Shown here: piece by piece, positions 18,716-31,586 of the stretch
How the letters are laid out: each line of letters starts with the position of its first letter
Position numbering within the stretch: the first letter of the stretch is position 1
Origin: Stieleria neptunia
Lineage (GTDB): Bacteria > Planctomycetota > Planctomycetia > Pirellulales > Pirellulaceae
NCBI RefSeq assembly: GCF_007754155.1
Contig: NZ_CP037423.1
Coordinates: forward strand, 8,676,938 to 8,740,937
Direction of reading: 5' to 3'
Length of the DNA: 64,000 bases
Translations under genes and position numbers: made by a program
The notes under the pieces: model-generated
Told to the model about the DNA's origin: nothing
What the model saw: the letters and a program-made list of their open reading frames with translations, nothing else
The model's database searches: none

Positions 18716-19294
18716 ATGATTCTGCTGTTGGACAATCAGGACTCCTTTGTTCACAACTTGGCGCGCTATTTTCGCCTTACCGGGGCGGAGACGCGGGTGA
18801 TCCGGAGCAACCAGATCACCGCCCGTCAGGCCATTGACCTGGCCCCCCAGGCGATCGTACTGTCCCCGGGCCCCCACGGACCGGCCGATGCGGGTTGCTG
18901 TGTCGACCTGATCCGCCAGGCTCCCGAGCACCTGCCGATCCTGGGCGTGTGTCTGGGACACCAAGCGATCGGGGCTGCATTCGGTGGACAAATCATCCGC
19001 AGCGAGCCCCGCCATGGCCTGGCCAGCCCGATCACCCACGATGGAGTCGACCTGTTTCGCAACTGCCCCAGCCCGATGAACGTGGCGCGTTATCATTCCC
19101 TGGTCGTCTCGCCACAGCGCCTGCCCAGCTGCTTGCGGGTGACCGCCACCAGCACCGACGACGCCTGCGTGATGGGACTGCGCCACCGCTCGCGCCCGGT
19201 CTTTGGAGTCCAGTTTCATCCCGAATCCATTCTGTCGGACAGCGGCCAAACCATCGTCCAAAACTTCGCCTCCCTGACCCAAAACGCAACGTGA
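18716..19294 (+). CDS. Glutamine amidotransferase, PabA/TrpG type (probable aminodeoxychorismate synthase component II)
   Basis: 192 residues of class I glutamine amidotransferase. LLLDNQDSFVHNLARYF at the N-terminus, nucleophile Cys79 in GVCLGHQAIG, and His168/Glu170 in GVQFHPES form the catalytic triad. It supplies ammonia from glutamine to chorismate for either anthranilate or 4-amino-4-deoxychorismate. Sequence alone does not separate TrpG from PabA. The next two genes overlap it and end in RFAP synthase, whose substrate is 4-aminobenzoate, so a PabA role for H4MPT synthesis is the better inference. The stop overlaps the next start (GTGA). Confidence 0.88.
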   Translation: MILLLDNQDSFVHNLARYFRLTGAETRVIRSNQITARQAIDLAPQAIVLSPGPHGPADAGCCVDLIRQAPEHLPILGVCLGHQAIGAAFGGQIIRSEPRHGLASPITHDGVDLFRNCPSPMNVARYHSLVVSPQRLPSCLRVTATSTDDACVMGLRHRSRPVFGVQFHPESILSDSGQTIVQNFASLTQNAT

Positions 19295-19908
19295 TCCTGG
19301 AATCAATCGTGACGACGATCGGCGCAGACGGCCGCGTCAATCTTGCGCCGATGGGGCCGGTGGTGTCCAATCCCGATGCGATGACGTCCAGCGGATCCGC
19401 CGATCCGGGCTTCATCCTGCGACCGTTCGAGGGCTCGCGCACGTTCGCCAATTTAGGTGCGACGCGACGCGCGACGATTCACGTGACCGATAACGCGGCC
19501 CTCTTCGCCCGCGCCGCGGTCAGCCAGCTCGACGATCAATCCGCATCGCTGCGGCGCTCGGATTGCGGAGGATGGGCGATCCTGAACCACTGCCATCGTT
19601 GGTTTGCCGTCGAAGTGACCTCTGTGGCCGAAACGCCGCCGCGCTACGAGATGCCCTGCCGCGTGGTCGACTCCGGGATCATCGCGCCGTTCTTCGGTTT
19701 CAATCGAGCCAAGCATGCCGTGATCGAAGCAGCCATCCTGGCAACTCGGACTCATCTGATCCCGGCCGCGGACGTCCGGTCACAATTGGATGCATTGAAA
19801 CCCTTGGTCGACAAGACCGCCGGCAGCGCCGAACGGGACGCGTTTGAGACGTTGGTTGCGGTGATCACCCGGCGGATCGAGCCACACGCCCCGACCGGAA
19901 TCCGATGA
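19291..19908 (+). CDS. DUF447 family protein (split-barrel flavin-reductase-like)
   Basis: 205 residues, using a GTG start that overlaps the previous stop; the open frame extends upstream but only as shadow of pabA. The N-terminus ILESIVTTIGADGRVNLAPMGPVV is typical of DUF447, a family whose fold resembles FMN-binding split barrels and which is known from archaea and H4MPT-containing bacteria. LRPFEGSRTFANL and FFGFNRAKHAVIEAAILATR are other conserved-looking blocks. The start and stop both overlap neighbours (GTGA, ATGA), so it is tightly coupled to PabA and RFAP synthase. Inference: a step in H4MPT biosynthesis, possibly a reduction; no activity can be proved here. Confidence 0.85.
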   Translation: MILESIVTTIGADGRVNLAPMGPVVSNPDAMTSSGSADPGFILRPFEGSRTFANLGATRRATIHVTDNAALFARAAVSQLDDQSASLRRSDCGGWAILNHCHRWFAVEVTSVAETPPRYEMPCRVVDSGIIAPFFGFNRAKHAVIEAAILATRTHLIPAADVRSQLDALKPLVDKTAGSAERDAFETLVAVITRRIEPHAPTGIR

Positions 19909-20867
19909 TGCGTGCGGCGAAACGGATTCGAATCGAAACCGGCGCGCGGTTGCACTTCGGGTTGCTCGACACATCGCCGCCATTCGGTGGTCTCGGCGTG
20001 ATGATCGACCGGCCGGCAACCATCGTCGAACTCTCCGCGGCCGATCAATGGACCGTGGCGAGTGCGTTTCAAAAACGCGCCTGCCCGATCGCTAAACGCT
20101 TGTGTCAAGCAATCGGCCAGACGTCGTTGCCCGCCGTGGCGATCGACGTCGTCAGCGCCGCTCCTCCGCACCGCGGGTTCGGCAGCGGCACACAACTCTC
20201 ACTCGCCATCGCCGAAGGGTTGCGGCAGTTCACCGGGCAGGATATTTCCGATGAAACGCTCGCCGCCGAAATCGCCGATCGGGGCAAACGTTCGGCGGTC
20301 GGCGTCCATGGTTTTTTCAACGGCGGCATGATCTTCGAAACCGGCGATGAAGATCGCCAAACGCTAAACCCGATTCGACAACGACTCGAATTGCCCGACC
20401 GATGGCGTTTGTTGACGCTCAGCCCCGCGACGATTGCCGAAACGGTATCGGGTCAACACGAATCCGATCACTTTGCCAGACTGCAATCCAAGCCTCACCG
20501 ATCGGCCGTAAACCGCATTGGCGACGAGCTACAGCGGCACATCGTCGATGAGATCCTGCCGGCCGCCCGGGCCGGTCACTTCACCGACTTCGCCCATGCG
20601 ATCGAAACGTACAACCACACCAGCGGCACGCTGTTCGCCGAAGCCCAAGGCGGCCCCTACAACGGCCGCTGGGTCACCGAGCTGATCGCGTCGCTTCGAA
20701 ACGCCGGCGCGATCGGCGTGGGGCAAAGCAGTTGGGGTCCGGGAGTGTTCGCCTGGTGCGAAGACGAATCAGCCGCGAACGCTTTGGCCGAACAGTTTGC
20801 CAGCCCGTCGATCGACATTCAAATCGCTCGCATCAAACACACCGGGCGAACGGTGACCGAGCGGTAG
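19905..20867 (+). CDS. Beta-ribofuranosylaminobenzene 5'-phosphate synthase (RFAP synthase)
   Basis: 320 residues with a GHMP-kinase fold. RIETGARLHFGLLDTSP at the N-terminus and the glycine-rich loop PPHRGFGSGTQLSLAIAEGL (~86-105) are characteristic, as are GKRSAVGVHGFFNGG (~126-140) and the late IGVGQSSWGPGVFAW. RFAP synthase condenses 4-aminobenzoate with PRPP and releases CO2 and pyrophosphate, the first committed step to tetrahydromethanopterin. In planctomycetes H4MPT serves C1 oxidation and formaldehyde detoxification. It is the third gene of the operon and overlaps DUF447 by ATGA. The other H4MPT pathway genes are not in this window. Confidence 0.93.
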   Translation: MMRAAKRIRIETGARLHFGLLDTSPPFGGLGVMIDRPATIVELSAADQWTVASAFQKRACPIAKRLCQAIGQTSLPAVAIDVVSAAPPHRGFGSGTQLSLAIAEGLRQFTGQDISDETLAAEIADRGKRSAVGVHGFFNGGMIFETGDEDRQTLNPIRQRLELPDRWRLLTLSPATIAETVSGQHESDHFARLQSKPHRSAVNRIGDELQRHIVDEILPAARAGHFTDFAHAIETYNHTSGTLFAEAQGGPYNGRWVTELIASLRNAGAIGVGQSSWGPGVFAWCEDESAANALAEQFASPSIDIQIARIKHTGRTVTER

Positions 20868-21024
20868 CTCATGCAGTGCATGACGGTCAATCGGTACTCC
20901 TCCGCCGAACGATCAATGTCATCCGCCGCTGATCCGTCTGATTGGATCGCGGACTCAAGCGGGTGGGTTGCGGTGCGACGCTGGAAGCGCCAGCCCAAGC
21001 CCTCCAGTGCCCCATTAAAATGAC

Positions 21025-21099
21025 CCCACGGATGGCAGAGCGTACCCACGGATGAAAAGCAGCCAGGGATCCGTGGGTACGCCTTGCCATCCGTGGGTG
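21025..21099. repeat. 75-bp palindromic element, copy 2 (CCCACGGAT family)
   Basis: Arms GCGTACCCACGGATG and ATCCGTGGGTACGC with outer arms CCCACGGATGGCA / TGCCATCCGTGGG. Same length and layout as 7508-7582. It sits in the 296-bp gap between the convergent RFAP synthase and hydrolase genes, which holds no gene. Confidence 0.82.
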
Positions 21100-21163
21100 T
21101 TCTCCGTTGCGGTGATACCGGAGATCGTTTGTTCGATCAGACAATCGGCATGCACAGCATGCC

Positions 21164-23290
21164 CTACTCCACCGTCAGATTGTCCGCCGCTCCGGCAGCT
21201 GCGTAAACCTTTTGCACCAATCCCATCGCCCCTTCGGCCTCGCCCTGGATCGACAACGCGTTGGGCGCACGCAGCGACAATAGCCCCGGCAAATCAAAGT
21301 ATTTCGCCGCCCCCGGGACAAAGTGCTCGTCGCTGTAATCGGTCACACTGCTCAAGCGAAAGCCTCCACTGTTGAGACGAAACTCGTCGACCACATCGCC
21401 GGCGACCACCGCGGCAGCAGCGCTGCTGATGCAACTGGAGGAATCCGCGACCAACGTCAACGGTCCATCGGGCGTCGAGTGATCGAGGTACGCCAACACG
21501 CACAACAGTTGCTCAAACCGCTTGACGGCGAGCGGCCGGTTGTAGCCGAACGTCAGCCCGGAATAACTTCGCTTGTCGTCGATCAAGGGCTGCTGGTGCT
21601 CACTTTCCATCGCATCCCTTGCTGCCCCGATCGCAGGAGCAAGGTAGGCGACCACAGTTTTTGCGCCGTCGCCCTGGGCGGCAACCGACTTCACGATCGC
21701 ATCCCGCTGTGCCGCGTCACGGCCCACCGTCTTTGGCACAACGACGTGCCCCACCGCGCCGGTGTTGTCTCCCGCGACGACATCGAATTCCACGACCGTT
21801 TTCCAGTCGCGATGCTCCAGGCGATAACGGACAACGCGGTCGCCGGCTGCCCCTTCGTTCCGCTTTGTGACGACCAAGTCTTGCGCCACGGGCATCGACC
21901 GATCAAAGATCACGCGCCAGGCCCCGCCGACGACTCGGCGATACTCGGCCAACTGCTTGGCTGCTGCGTCGATGCCTGCCGTCGGATCGGGAATCAAGGC
22001 GTTTAACTTTCGATCACTCTGCTGTTTCCACCACGCCAGCACCTTGCGTTCGTGCGGGATTCCCACCTCGGTCGGCGCCGGATGATCGTCGTCCCAGACC
22101 TTCATGTCCGCTTCGGATAACGGCTCGAAATCGCCTTCCACCAGCGGCACGTCGCCGGACAGCCCCAGATGCTTGGCCATCCACGGGTACATCATCGCAC
22201 GGGTCACGTAGTTGTAATTGTGCGGGAACCGGAGCACGTCGCCACACATCACGTTTCCGTCGGCTCCCAACATGGCGTACAGTTTTTGCAGCTCGGGATA
22301 GCCGTCACGGAGCATGGCTTTCGTCCAGTCGTTGGCCGCCGTCATGCCTTGCGGCTTCGGCGCAAACAACGCGGCCAGCTCGACATTGCCGGTCCCGATC
22401 CGCAGGTAGTTGCAGTTTTCGCAATAGCAACCGCCCTGCATCGACGTCGACACCATGCCGTTGGGAAACCCGACTTTGATTCGCGGATCGATCGCCCCCA
22501 ACAGAATCGTTTGCGTGCCACCACCGCTGCCGCCGGTCACACCCAATCGATCGGGATCCACGTCGGGCAACTCGGCCAGAAAATCCAACGCGCGGATGGC
22601 ATTCCAAGTCTGCAGGCCCATCACCGATTGCAAATTCAAATCGGCGTCGATGCTGTATAGACAGGGCTGCTCGCGATCGGACTCTTCGGGTCTGGCCTGG
22701 GCATGACGGTGCGCGGTTTCGAATTCGATCTGCATAGAATCGGCGTAACCGAGCATGTCAAAGATCAACGTGACGCAGCCCATCCGCGCCAGGTGCGCGC
22801 AACGAGCCAGCTTGGGATAACGACCTGAATTCTCAAACACCTCGCCGCCGGATTGGATCTGTTTGGCCAGCTCGCCGTCGCTCAGCCGCATCGTTCGGCC
22901 CCCGTGTCCGTGCGGCGAAAGCACGGCCGGACGTTTGCCATCGACCAGCCCGAACGAATTGTCCGCCGCAGGACGGAACAGCATCCCGGTGACGAAGTGC
23001 CCCGGCAGCGATTGAAAGTACACCTTTTCCACCGTGAACCCGTCACGCCGGATCTTGCCGTGTAGCACCGGCTGCAACGGCGTGCGGTCCGGCATCGGCC
23101 AAAGCCCCGTGGCGACCAAGACGCGACGACGCAGCGCATCGGCGCGGTCGTTCCAGCGGTCGACGGAATCCGGCACCGTGAACGGAAAGTGGTCGTTGAG
23201 TGTTTTTAATTTTCCCGCCTGGGCCTGAGACGTCGTCCCGGCGGAAAGGAACGAAACGATGACGAAAGTCCAAGCGATAAAACGCGGCAT
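21164..23290 (-). CDS. Secreted alpha/beta hydrolase, acetylxylan-esterase/CE-like
   Basis: 708 residues with a clear signal peptide (FIAWTFVIVSFLSAGTTSQAQA, cleaved near 24). The catalytic elbow is VTGGSGGGTQ (~247-256) in an alpha/beta-hydrolase domain with PAVLSPHGHGGR as oxyanion region (~122-133). A dienelactone-hydrolase/AXE1-type layout is seen to ~residue 420, followed by a ~280-residue C-terminal domain without recognised motifs. Planctomycetes carry many such hydrolases for polysaccharide esters. Substrate is unknown and no sulfatase or glycosidase is adjacent. A cysteine-rich GGCYCENCNYL patch (~287-297) is unusual for a secreted hydrolase. Confidence 0.85.
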   Translation of the reverse strand: MPRFIAWTFVIVSFLSAGTTSQAQAGKLKTLNDHFPFTVPDSVDRWNDRADALRRRVLVATGLWPMPDRTPLQPVLHGKIRRDGFTVEKVYFQSLPGHFVTGMLFRPAADNSFGLVDGKRPAVLSPHGHGGRTMRLSDGELAKQIQSGGEVFENSGRYPKLARCAHLARMGCVTLIFDMLGYADSMQIEFETAHRHAQARPEESDREQPCLYSIDADLNLQSVMGLQTWNAIRALDFLAELPDVDPDRLGVTGGSGGGTQTILLGAIDPRIKVGFPNGMVSTSMQGGCYCENCNYLRIGTGNVELAALFAPKPQGMTAANDWTKAMLRDGYPELQKLYAMLGADGNVMCGDVLRFPHNYNYVTRAMMYPWMAKHLGLSGDVPLVEGDFEPLSEADMKVWDDDHPAPTEVGIPHERKVLAWWKQQSDRKLNALIPDPTAGIDAAAKQLAEYRRVVGGAWRVIFDRSMPVAQDLVVTKRNEGAAGDRVVRYRLEHRDWKTVVEFDVVAGDNTGAVGHVVVPKTVGRDAAQRDAIVKSVAAQGDGAKTVVAYLAPAIGAARDAMESEHQQPLIDDKRSYSGLTFGYNRPLAVKRFEQLLCVLAYLDHSTPDGPLTLVADSSSCISSAAAAVVAGDVVDEFRLNSGGFRLSSVTDYSDEHFVPGAAKYFDLPGLLSLRAPNALSIQGEAEGAMGLVQKVYAAAGAADNLTVE

Positions 23291-23534
23291 GGCGGTGGGA
23301 CTCGGAATGTGCGTGGCTGGAGAGGGGGGAACGCGGTGCTATAGATTAGCAAACCCGCCGGCGGCCTTGGCGAGACGGGGATGGCAGAATGATGGGATGG
23401 CAGAACGATGGGGTGGCCGCATGATTCCGGCGACTCGTTTCCTTCACGCACGACACATTGGCCAAAAGTGACAGATCTCCTAGGCTAGGGGCGAGACAAT
23501 CGAATCCTGTCACCGTCCCCCTGGACCTTCGACC

Positions 23535-24401
23535 ATGTCCGCACTGCATGCCGATTATTACGCCGACCAGTTGGTCCAGCACGAAACGGTGCTGGAGCAG
23601 AACGAGTGCATTGCCGAAGCGACGTATCGGCTGCGTGTCTCGGCTCCGGCGCTCGCGTCGATCGCCGTACCCGGCCAATTCGTGATGATCCGCTTGGCGG
23701 GTGTCGATGCACCGCTGATCGGTCGCGCGTTGGCGATCTGGGACGTGCTGCCGGGCGAGGACGGCAAACCGAAATACATCGATCTGATCTACCTGAAAAA
23801 AGGCAGCTTCACGACGGCCTGTGCCGAAAGCCCACTGGGAACCAAAGTCAGCTTGTGGGGGCCGCTGGGCAACGGTTTCTCCGCACGACCGTGTGACCGC
23901 TTGATCATGGCCGTCGGCGGGATCGGGCAAACACCGATGTTGCTGCTCGGGCGCGAAGCGATCGGCAGCCAATCGTTTGGTCGGCCAAACGGCTGGGCGA
24001 ATCAGGTGGAACTGATCTACGGGGCGCGGCGCGAATCATTACTCGCCGGCGTCCCGGATTTTCGTCAGGCCGGATTCGACGTCCAGCTGTGCACCGATGA
24101 CGGATCCACCGGCCGCCAAGCACTGGTGCCGGATGTCTTGGCCGCTCGGCTCGATGAACTCGATGACGCCTCCGCCGTCCGCGTCGTCACGTGCGGACCG
24201 GAGATCATGATGGAGAAGGTCGCCGATGCTTGTCGCAAGCGTGGCGTCGACTGTCAGGTCTCGATGGAAACTCCGATGGCGTGCGGCATCGGCATCTGCT
24301 TTTCCTGCGTCGCCAAAGTCAAACAAGACGACGGCGAGTGGGATTACAAACGCACCTGCGTCGAAGGCCCGATCTTTGACGCCGACAAGATTGTTTGGTG
24401 A
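23535..24401 (+). CDS. pyrK: Dihydroorotate dehydrogenase electron-transfer subunit PyrK
   Basis: 288 residues of the ferredoxin-NADP-reductase-like family. The FAD region includes PGQFVMIRL (~46-54) and IGRALAIWD (~63-71), the NAD-binding loop is VGGIGQTPMLLL (~128-139), and the 2Fe-2S ligands are Cys250, Cys255, Cys258 and Cys275. PyrK passes electrons from PyrD (class 1B dihydroorotate dehydrogenase) to NAD+. pyrD is not adjacent in this window. A strong palindrome directly after the stop probably ends the transcript. Confidence 0.93.
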   Translation: MSALHADYYADQLVQHETVLEQNECIAEATYRLRVSAPALASIAVPGQFVMIRLAGVDAPLIGRALAIWDVLPGEDGKPKYIDLIYLKKGSFTTACAESPLGTKVSLWGPLGNGFSARPCDRLIMAVGGIGQTPMLLLGREAIGSQSFGRPNGWANQVELIYGARRESLLAGVPDFRQAGFDVQLCTDDGSTGRQALVPDVLAARLDELDDASAVRVVTCGPEIMMEKVADACRKRGVDCQVSMETPMACGIGICFSCVAKVKQDDGEWDYKRTCVEGPIFDADKIVW

Positions 24402-24405
24402 CGTA

Positions 24406-24467
24406 GTGGGATAGGCTTCCAGCCTGTCGTTTTCGCCATGACAGGCTGGAAGCCTATCCCACTTTTT
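24406..24467. terminator. Perfect 23-bp inverted repeat followed by T-run (GTGGGATAGG family)
   Basis: Perfect arms at 24406-24428 and 24440-24462 with an 11-base loop, then TTTTT. It lies 4 bp after pyrK and 3 bp before the end of the convergent zinc-ribbon gene, a good position for a terminator. It is also the cleanest copy of the dispersed repeat. Confidence 0.78.
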
Positions 24468-24469
24468 GA

Positions 24470-25378
24470 TTACCCCATCAACAGTACCGCCGCGCCGAGC
24501 CCTCCGGCGACCAGGAATCCGGTCGCGTCGATCACCGCGATCCGCCAAATCGGTTCGCCTTCGGTTTGGTAATACGCGCGAACGCTTTCGCCGTGCAGCC
24601 ACGCCCAAATGCCGGCGCCGATCAGTATCCCTCCCACACCCTTGATGATGCTGAATTCCACGTCATCTGCCATCGCCTCTTGCGCCACTTCGAAAATGCG
24701 AAACGCCAGCGCCCAGCCATAGCTGAGCAAGACGACGTACCAGCAGACTCTGCCGCGAAAGAAGCAGCAGATGCTGGTCGCCAACGACAAGAGGGCCATC
24801 AGCCCGAGCATCCCGGCAATGAGGTAATAGACGAACCCGACCACGTCGGCCATGGCATCGTCCATGTCCTCCAACATCTCGGCATCGACAAAGCCGAGAA
24901 ACAACAGCATCAAACCGCCGTAGAAGATCGCCGAGAGTCCGTTGATGATGCCGATAAAGATCAAGAAAGGTGGCCGCATCGCCTCCCCTTTCATCACCAA
25001 CGCTTCCCCGCGCCGATCGCTGCCCGAAATCGCCTCGTTGAGCATTTTCGCTGCGCTGGCACCGGGCGCCTTGACCGCCACCTTGGCTCCCGGAATCTGA
25101 ACCGCTTTGATCGGCGCCAAATCGGTTTCGGTCAACTCGTCAAACAACCCGGCTGCCGCCGCGGGAGAGGGCGCGGCGAGCGGTCGAGACTGGGCGGGTG
25201 CCCGCCTGGCAGCAGACGCCCCCGGACTGGCTTGCGCTGGTGGCTTCGCCTGTGCCGGCGCCGCAGCAGGCCCCCCGGGTGCCCGAAGCTGTTTCCCACA
25301 CTTGCATTTGACCACCTTGCCGGCCGCCGTGTCGGGGATTTGAAGCAGAGACGCGCAGCCGGGGCACTTGATCTTCAT
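24470..25378 (-). CDS. Zinc-ribbon membrane protein, unknown function
   Basis: 302 residues from the MKIKCPGCASLLQIP methionine. An N-terminal zinc ribbon has cysteines 5, 8, 25 and 27 (CPGC...CKCG). It is followed by a ~70-residue Ala/Pro/Gln linker and about six hydrophobic segments (from ~145 to the end). Many planctomycete proteins share this zinc-ribbon plus linker plus membrane-domain layout, with no known function. It is convergent with pyrK and monocistronic. Confidence 0.8.
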   Translation of the reverse strand: MKIKCPGCASLLQIPDTAAGKVVKCKCGKQLRAPGGPAAAPAQAKPPAQASPGASAARRAPAQSRPLAAPSPAAAAGLFDELTETDLAPIKAVQIPGAKVAVKAPGASAAKMLNEAISGSDRRGEALVMKGEAMRPPFLIFIGIINGLSAIFYGGLMLLFLGFVDAEMLEDMDDAMADVVGFVYYLIAGMLGLMALLSLATSICCFFRGRVCWYVVLLSYGWALAFRIFEVAQEAMADDVEFSIIKGVGGILIGAGIWAWLHGESVRAYYQTEGEPIWRIAVIDATGFLVAGGLGAAVLLMG

Positions 25379-25484
25379 GGATGACGAAACGTTCTTGGCA
25401 GGGGAAACGGTGGCGATCAGCGGTGCCCATCTTAGCAACTCCGCGCCATTTGTCTGTCACAATTTGCCGCTCGGCCGCAGAGAA

Positions 25485-25580
25485 GTGGCGTAAGCTTCCA
25501 GCTTGCGACTCGCGGCGGATCGTGCTGGTAAGCTTCCAGTTTGCCAGTGCCCTCAGTCGCAAGCGGGAAGCTTACGCCAC
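25485..25580. repeat. GTGGCGTAAGCTTCC inverted repeat
   Basis: Arms GTGGCGTAAGCTTCCAGCTT (from 25485) and its imperfect complement ending at 25580 enclose another GTAAGCTTCCAG half-site. It resembles the GTGGGATAGGCTTCC family in its core and may be a diverged member. Confidence 0.75.
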
Positions 25581-25597
25581 GGGGTGCTCGCCGAGCC

Positions 25598-26866
25598 CTA
25601 CCGGAACAATCCGGGCAGCCCTTCCCCGACACTCTGCGCCTTGTGGCTGAGCGCCGCGTTCATCAACTCGATCGCGATCCGCGACTCCAACGTCACTCCG
25701 GCTCGCACACCGACGCAGGGGTCATGGCGCCCTTTTTCGAGCTGGAAATCGATCTCGCTGAGGTCTTTGGTGACCGACTGTTGTGGTTTGTTGATCGTCG
25801 AAGTGGGTTTGAATCCGACGCGAAACACCAGCGGCATGCCGGTGGTCATCCCGCCGATCAGGCCGCCGTGGGTGTTGGAAACGTACCCGCCGCTGCGGAT
25901 CGGATCGTTGTTCTCGCTGCCGACCCGCTCGATCACCGCCGCCCCCGCGCCGACCTCGCAGGACTGGACCGCGTTGAGCCCGCCGAGTGCACCCATGATC
26001 CGCACCTTTAAACTCTGATACAGCGGGTCTCCCAGCAGCGGCGGCACATTGAGCGCCACCACCTCGACCCCGGCCCCGAGCGAGTCGCCGGACTTGCGCG
26101 TCTCCTTGATCAGTTCCGCGGCTTCGGAGGCAAAACCGCTGTCGATCGAAGGGATGACCGAAGCGTCGATGTCGCGCTGCATCGCCGCGATCGTGTCGGC
26201 ATCGATCGTGACCGAATCCTGCTCGGCCAACAGTGCCTGGCACCGATCGGCCAACGAAACGTTCGCCCGCAGCGGTCCGACTTGATCGATCGAGGACAGC
26301 AAGACGGTACCGAAGGTTTGTTGCAAAAACAATCGCGCGAGACTGCCGCCGACGACATCGCTGATCGTGACACGGTAACTGCTGCGACCGCCGCCGCGGA
26401 CATCGACGAACCCACGCGACTTGTGATACTTCACCAGATCCGTGTGGCCCGGGCGGACCTGACCCTTGGGGCCGATGAATTGCGTGTAATCGCCCGACTT
26501 CTTGCTGGTCGACAGGACCATCGCCGCGATCGGTTCGCCGGTGGTGTAGCCCGCCTCATAGCCTTGGGATTCAAACCGCGCCCCCTCGACCTCGACGCTG
26601 AGTTTTGATTCACCGCGGCCGGCGTCTCCCAGCAGCGCCTCGTGATCGGTCTGGTACAGGCCGGAGAGAAAGACGACCTTGTCTTTTTCGTTGCGGGGCG
26701 TGCCATACTTGTTGCCCCCGGGTCGGCGCCGATCCAAAAACGCTTGGACCTGCTCGCGACGGATCATCAGCCCGGCCGGACAACCGAACACGATGGTCGT
26801 CACCGCCGGGCCGTGGGATTCACCCGCGCCCGCGACACCAAAGTAAGGTCCACCAAGAATTTCCAT
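25598..26866 (-). CDS. aroC: Chorismate synthase
   Basis: 422 residues, longer than E. coli AroC (361). Starts at MEILGGPYFGVAGAGESHGP, where GESHGP is the first signature. The others are FVDVRGGGRSSYRVTI (around residue 153) and the C-terminal KGRHDPCVGVRAG. FMN-dependent removal of phosphate from EPSP gives chorismate, the substrate for the PabA-like enzyme encoded 6 kb away. About 40 extra residues lie in the first half, including DHEALLGDAGRGESKLSVEVEGARF. Monocistronic, flanked by palindromic repeats on both sides. Confidence 0.95.
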   Translation of the reverse strand: MEILGGPYFGVAGAGESHGPAVTTIVFGCPAGLMIRREQVQAFLDRRRPGGNKYGTPRNEKDKVVFLSGLYQTDHEALLGDAGRGESKLSVEVEGARFESQGYEAGYTTGEPIAAMVLSTSKKSGDYTQFIGPKGQVRPGHTDLVKYHKSRGFVDVRGGGRSSYRVTISDVVGGSLARLFLQQTFGTVLLSSIDQVGPLRANVSLADRCQALLAEQDSVTIDADTIAAMQRDIDASVIPSIDSGFASEAAELIKETRKSGDSLGAGVEVVALNVPPLLGDPLYQSLKVRIMGALGGLNAVQSCEVGAGAAVIERVGSENNDPIRSGGYVSNTHGGLIGGMTTGMPLVFRVGFKPTSTINKPQQSVTKDLSEIDFQLEKGRHDPCVGVRAGVTLESRIAIELMNAALSHKAQSVGEGLPGLFR

Positions 26867-26890
26867 GATTGTTCCTATCGGGAGCATCAA

Positions 26891-26974
26891 GTGGGATAGG
26901 CTTCCAGCCTGTCAAGAGCATCAAGTGGGATAGGCTTCCAGCCTGTCGATTGACCGCCTGGAAGCCTATCCCAC
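26891..26974. repeat. GTGGGATAGG-family repeat, two direct and one inverted arm
   Basis: Direct copies start at 26891 and 26925, each preceded by GAGCATCAA, so a 34-bp unit was duplicated in tandem. An inverted arm ends at 26974. It lies between the aroC start and the rpiB stop. Confidence 0.87.
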
Positions 26975-26984
26975 AACCATTCCT

Positions 26985-27494
26985 CTAGAGCCCCAACGCG
27001 TCGCGCCCCTGGGCTTCGATTTCCATGACTTTGTCCAAACGGCGCTGGTGCCGCTCGCCCGGCGTGTAGCGGGCCCCCAGAAACGCGCGGACAATTTCCA
27101 GGGCCAACTCGCTGCCGATGATCCGGCCGCCGATGCACAACACGTTCATGTCATCGTGTTCGACCCCCTGGTGGGCCGAATAGGTATCGTGACAGATCGC
27201 CGCCCGAATCCCGGGAATTTTGTTCGCCGCGACACTCACGCCCACCCCGCTGCCACAGACCACGATGCCACGGTCCGCGTTGCCCAAAATGATCTCGCGT
27301 GAAACCGCGATCGCAAAATCGGGGTAGTCGCACCGCGCCGTGCTGTCGGTGCCACAGTCGATGACGTTGCCGACCAATGTCGCGTATGAAACGGCAGCAA
27401 GCTGTTCAGCAACCACCTGTTTGAGCGGGTAACCGGCGTGGTCGCCGCCGATGGCGACGCGTAACCGGTCGTCGGATGGGTTCTGATCGATCAT
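26985..27494 (-). CDS. rpiB: Ribose-5-phosphate isomerase B
   Basis: 169 residues of the RpiB/LacAB family. VAIGGDHAGYPLK (13-25) is the substrate-binding N-terminus, Cys80 in GIVVCGSGVGVS is the catalytic residue, and NKIPGIRAAICHDTYSAHQGVEHDDMNVLCIGGRIIG continues the signature. It interconverts ribose-5-phosphate and ribulose-5-phosphate. The gene is alone, about 10 bp from a palindromic repeat. Confidence 0.95.
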   Translation of the reverse strand: MIDQNPSDDRLRVAIGGDHAGYPLKQVVAEQLAAVSYATLVGNVIDCGTDSTARCDYPDFAIAVSREIILGNADRGIVVCGSGVGVSVAANKIPGIRAAICHDTYSAHQGVEHDDMNVLCIGGRIIGSELALEIVRAFLGARYTPGERHQRRLDKVMEIEAQGRDALGL

Positions 27495-27846
27495 GAATCA
27501 ATGGGCGGGAGGAACAAAAGGCTAGTCAGGGCGGACAGTTTAGCTGGCAAGTTGAAAATTCGTTAGCCGCGAAAACACGTCGCCGGCCATTTGTCCGCGG
27601 TGCCGCAACGATCACCGTTGACCTGATCCACCAAAAAACCTAACCTAAGCCCCCCAAAGCATTTAGCTTCTCCTTTCCGATCCGAGCGGTGGTCAGAACG
27701 GGGCGTAAAACCGGACTTTCGTCGGATTGGCCCCAAATTGGCTGCTCTAGACGCGGGGGCCGTCGCGCTGCCAATCTGACTCTCTTGCGGGCGAATCTGT
27801 ATGCTCGCGGCGAAACATACATAGAAACTTACTAAGCGATTCAGCG
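27495..27846. other. Intergenic region between divergent rpiB and secA
   Basis: 352 bp expected to hold promoters for both genes. Short ORFs here are not credible. No palindromic repeat or RNA motif was seen. Confidence 0.5.
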
Positions 27847-31563
<3,717 letters not shown>

Positions 31564-31586
31564 CCAGTCGAATTCCCCGCCGATCT

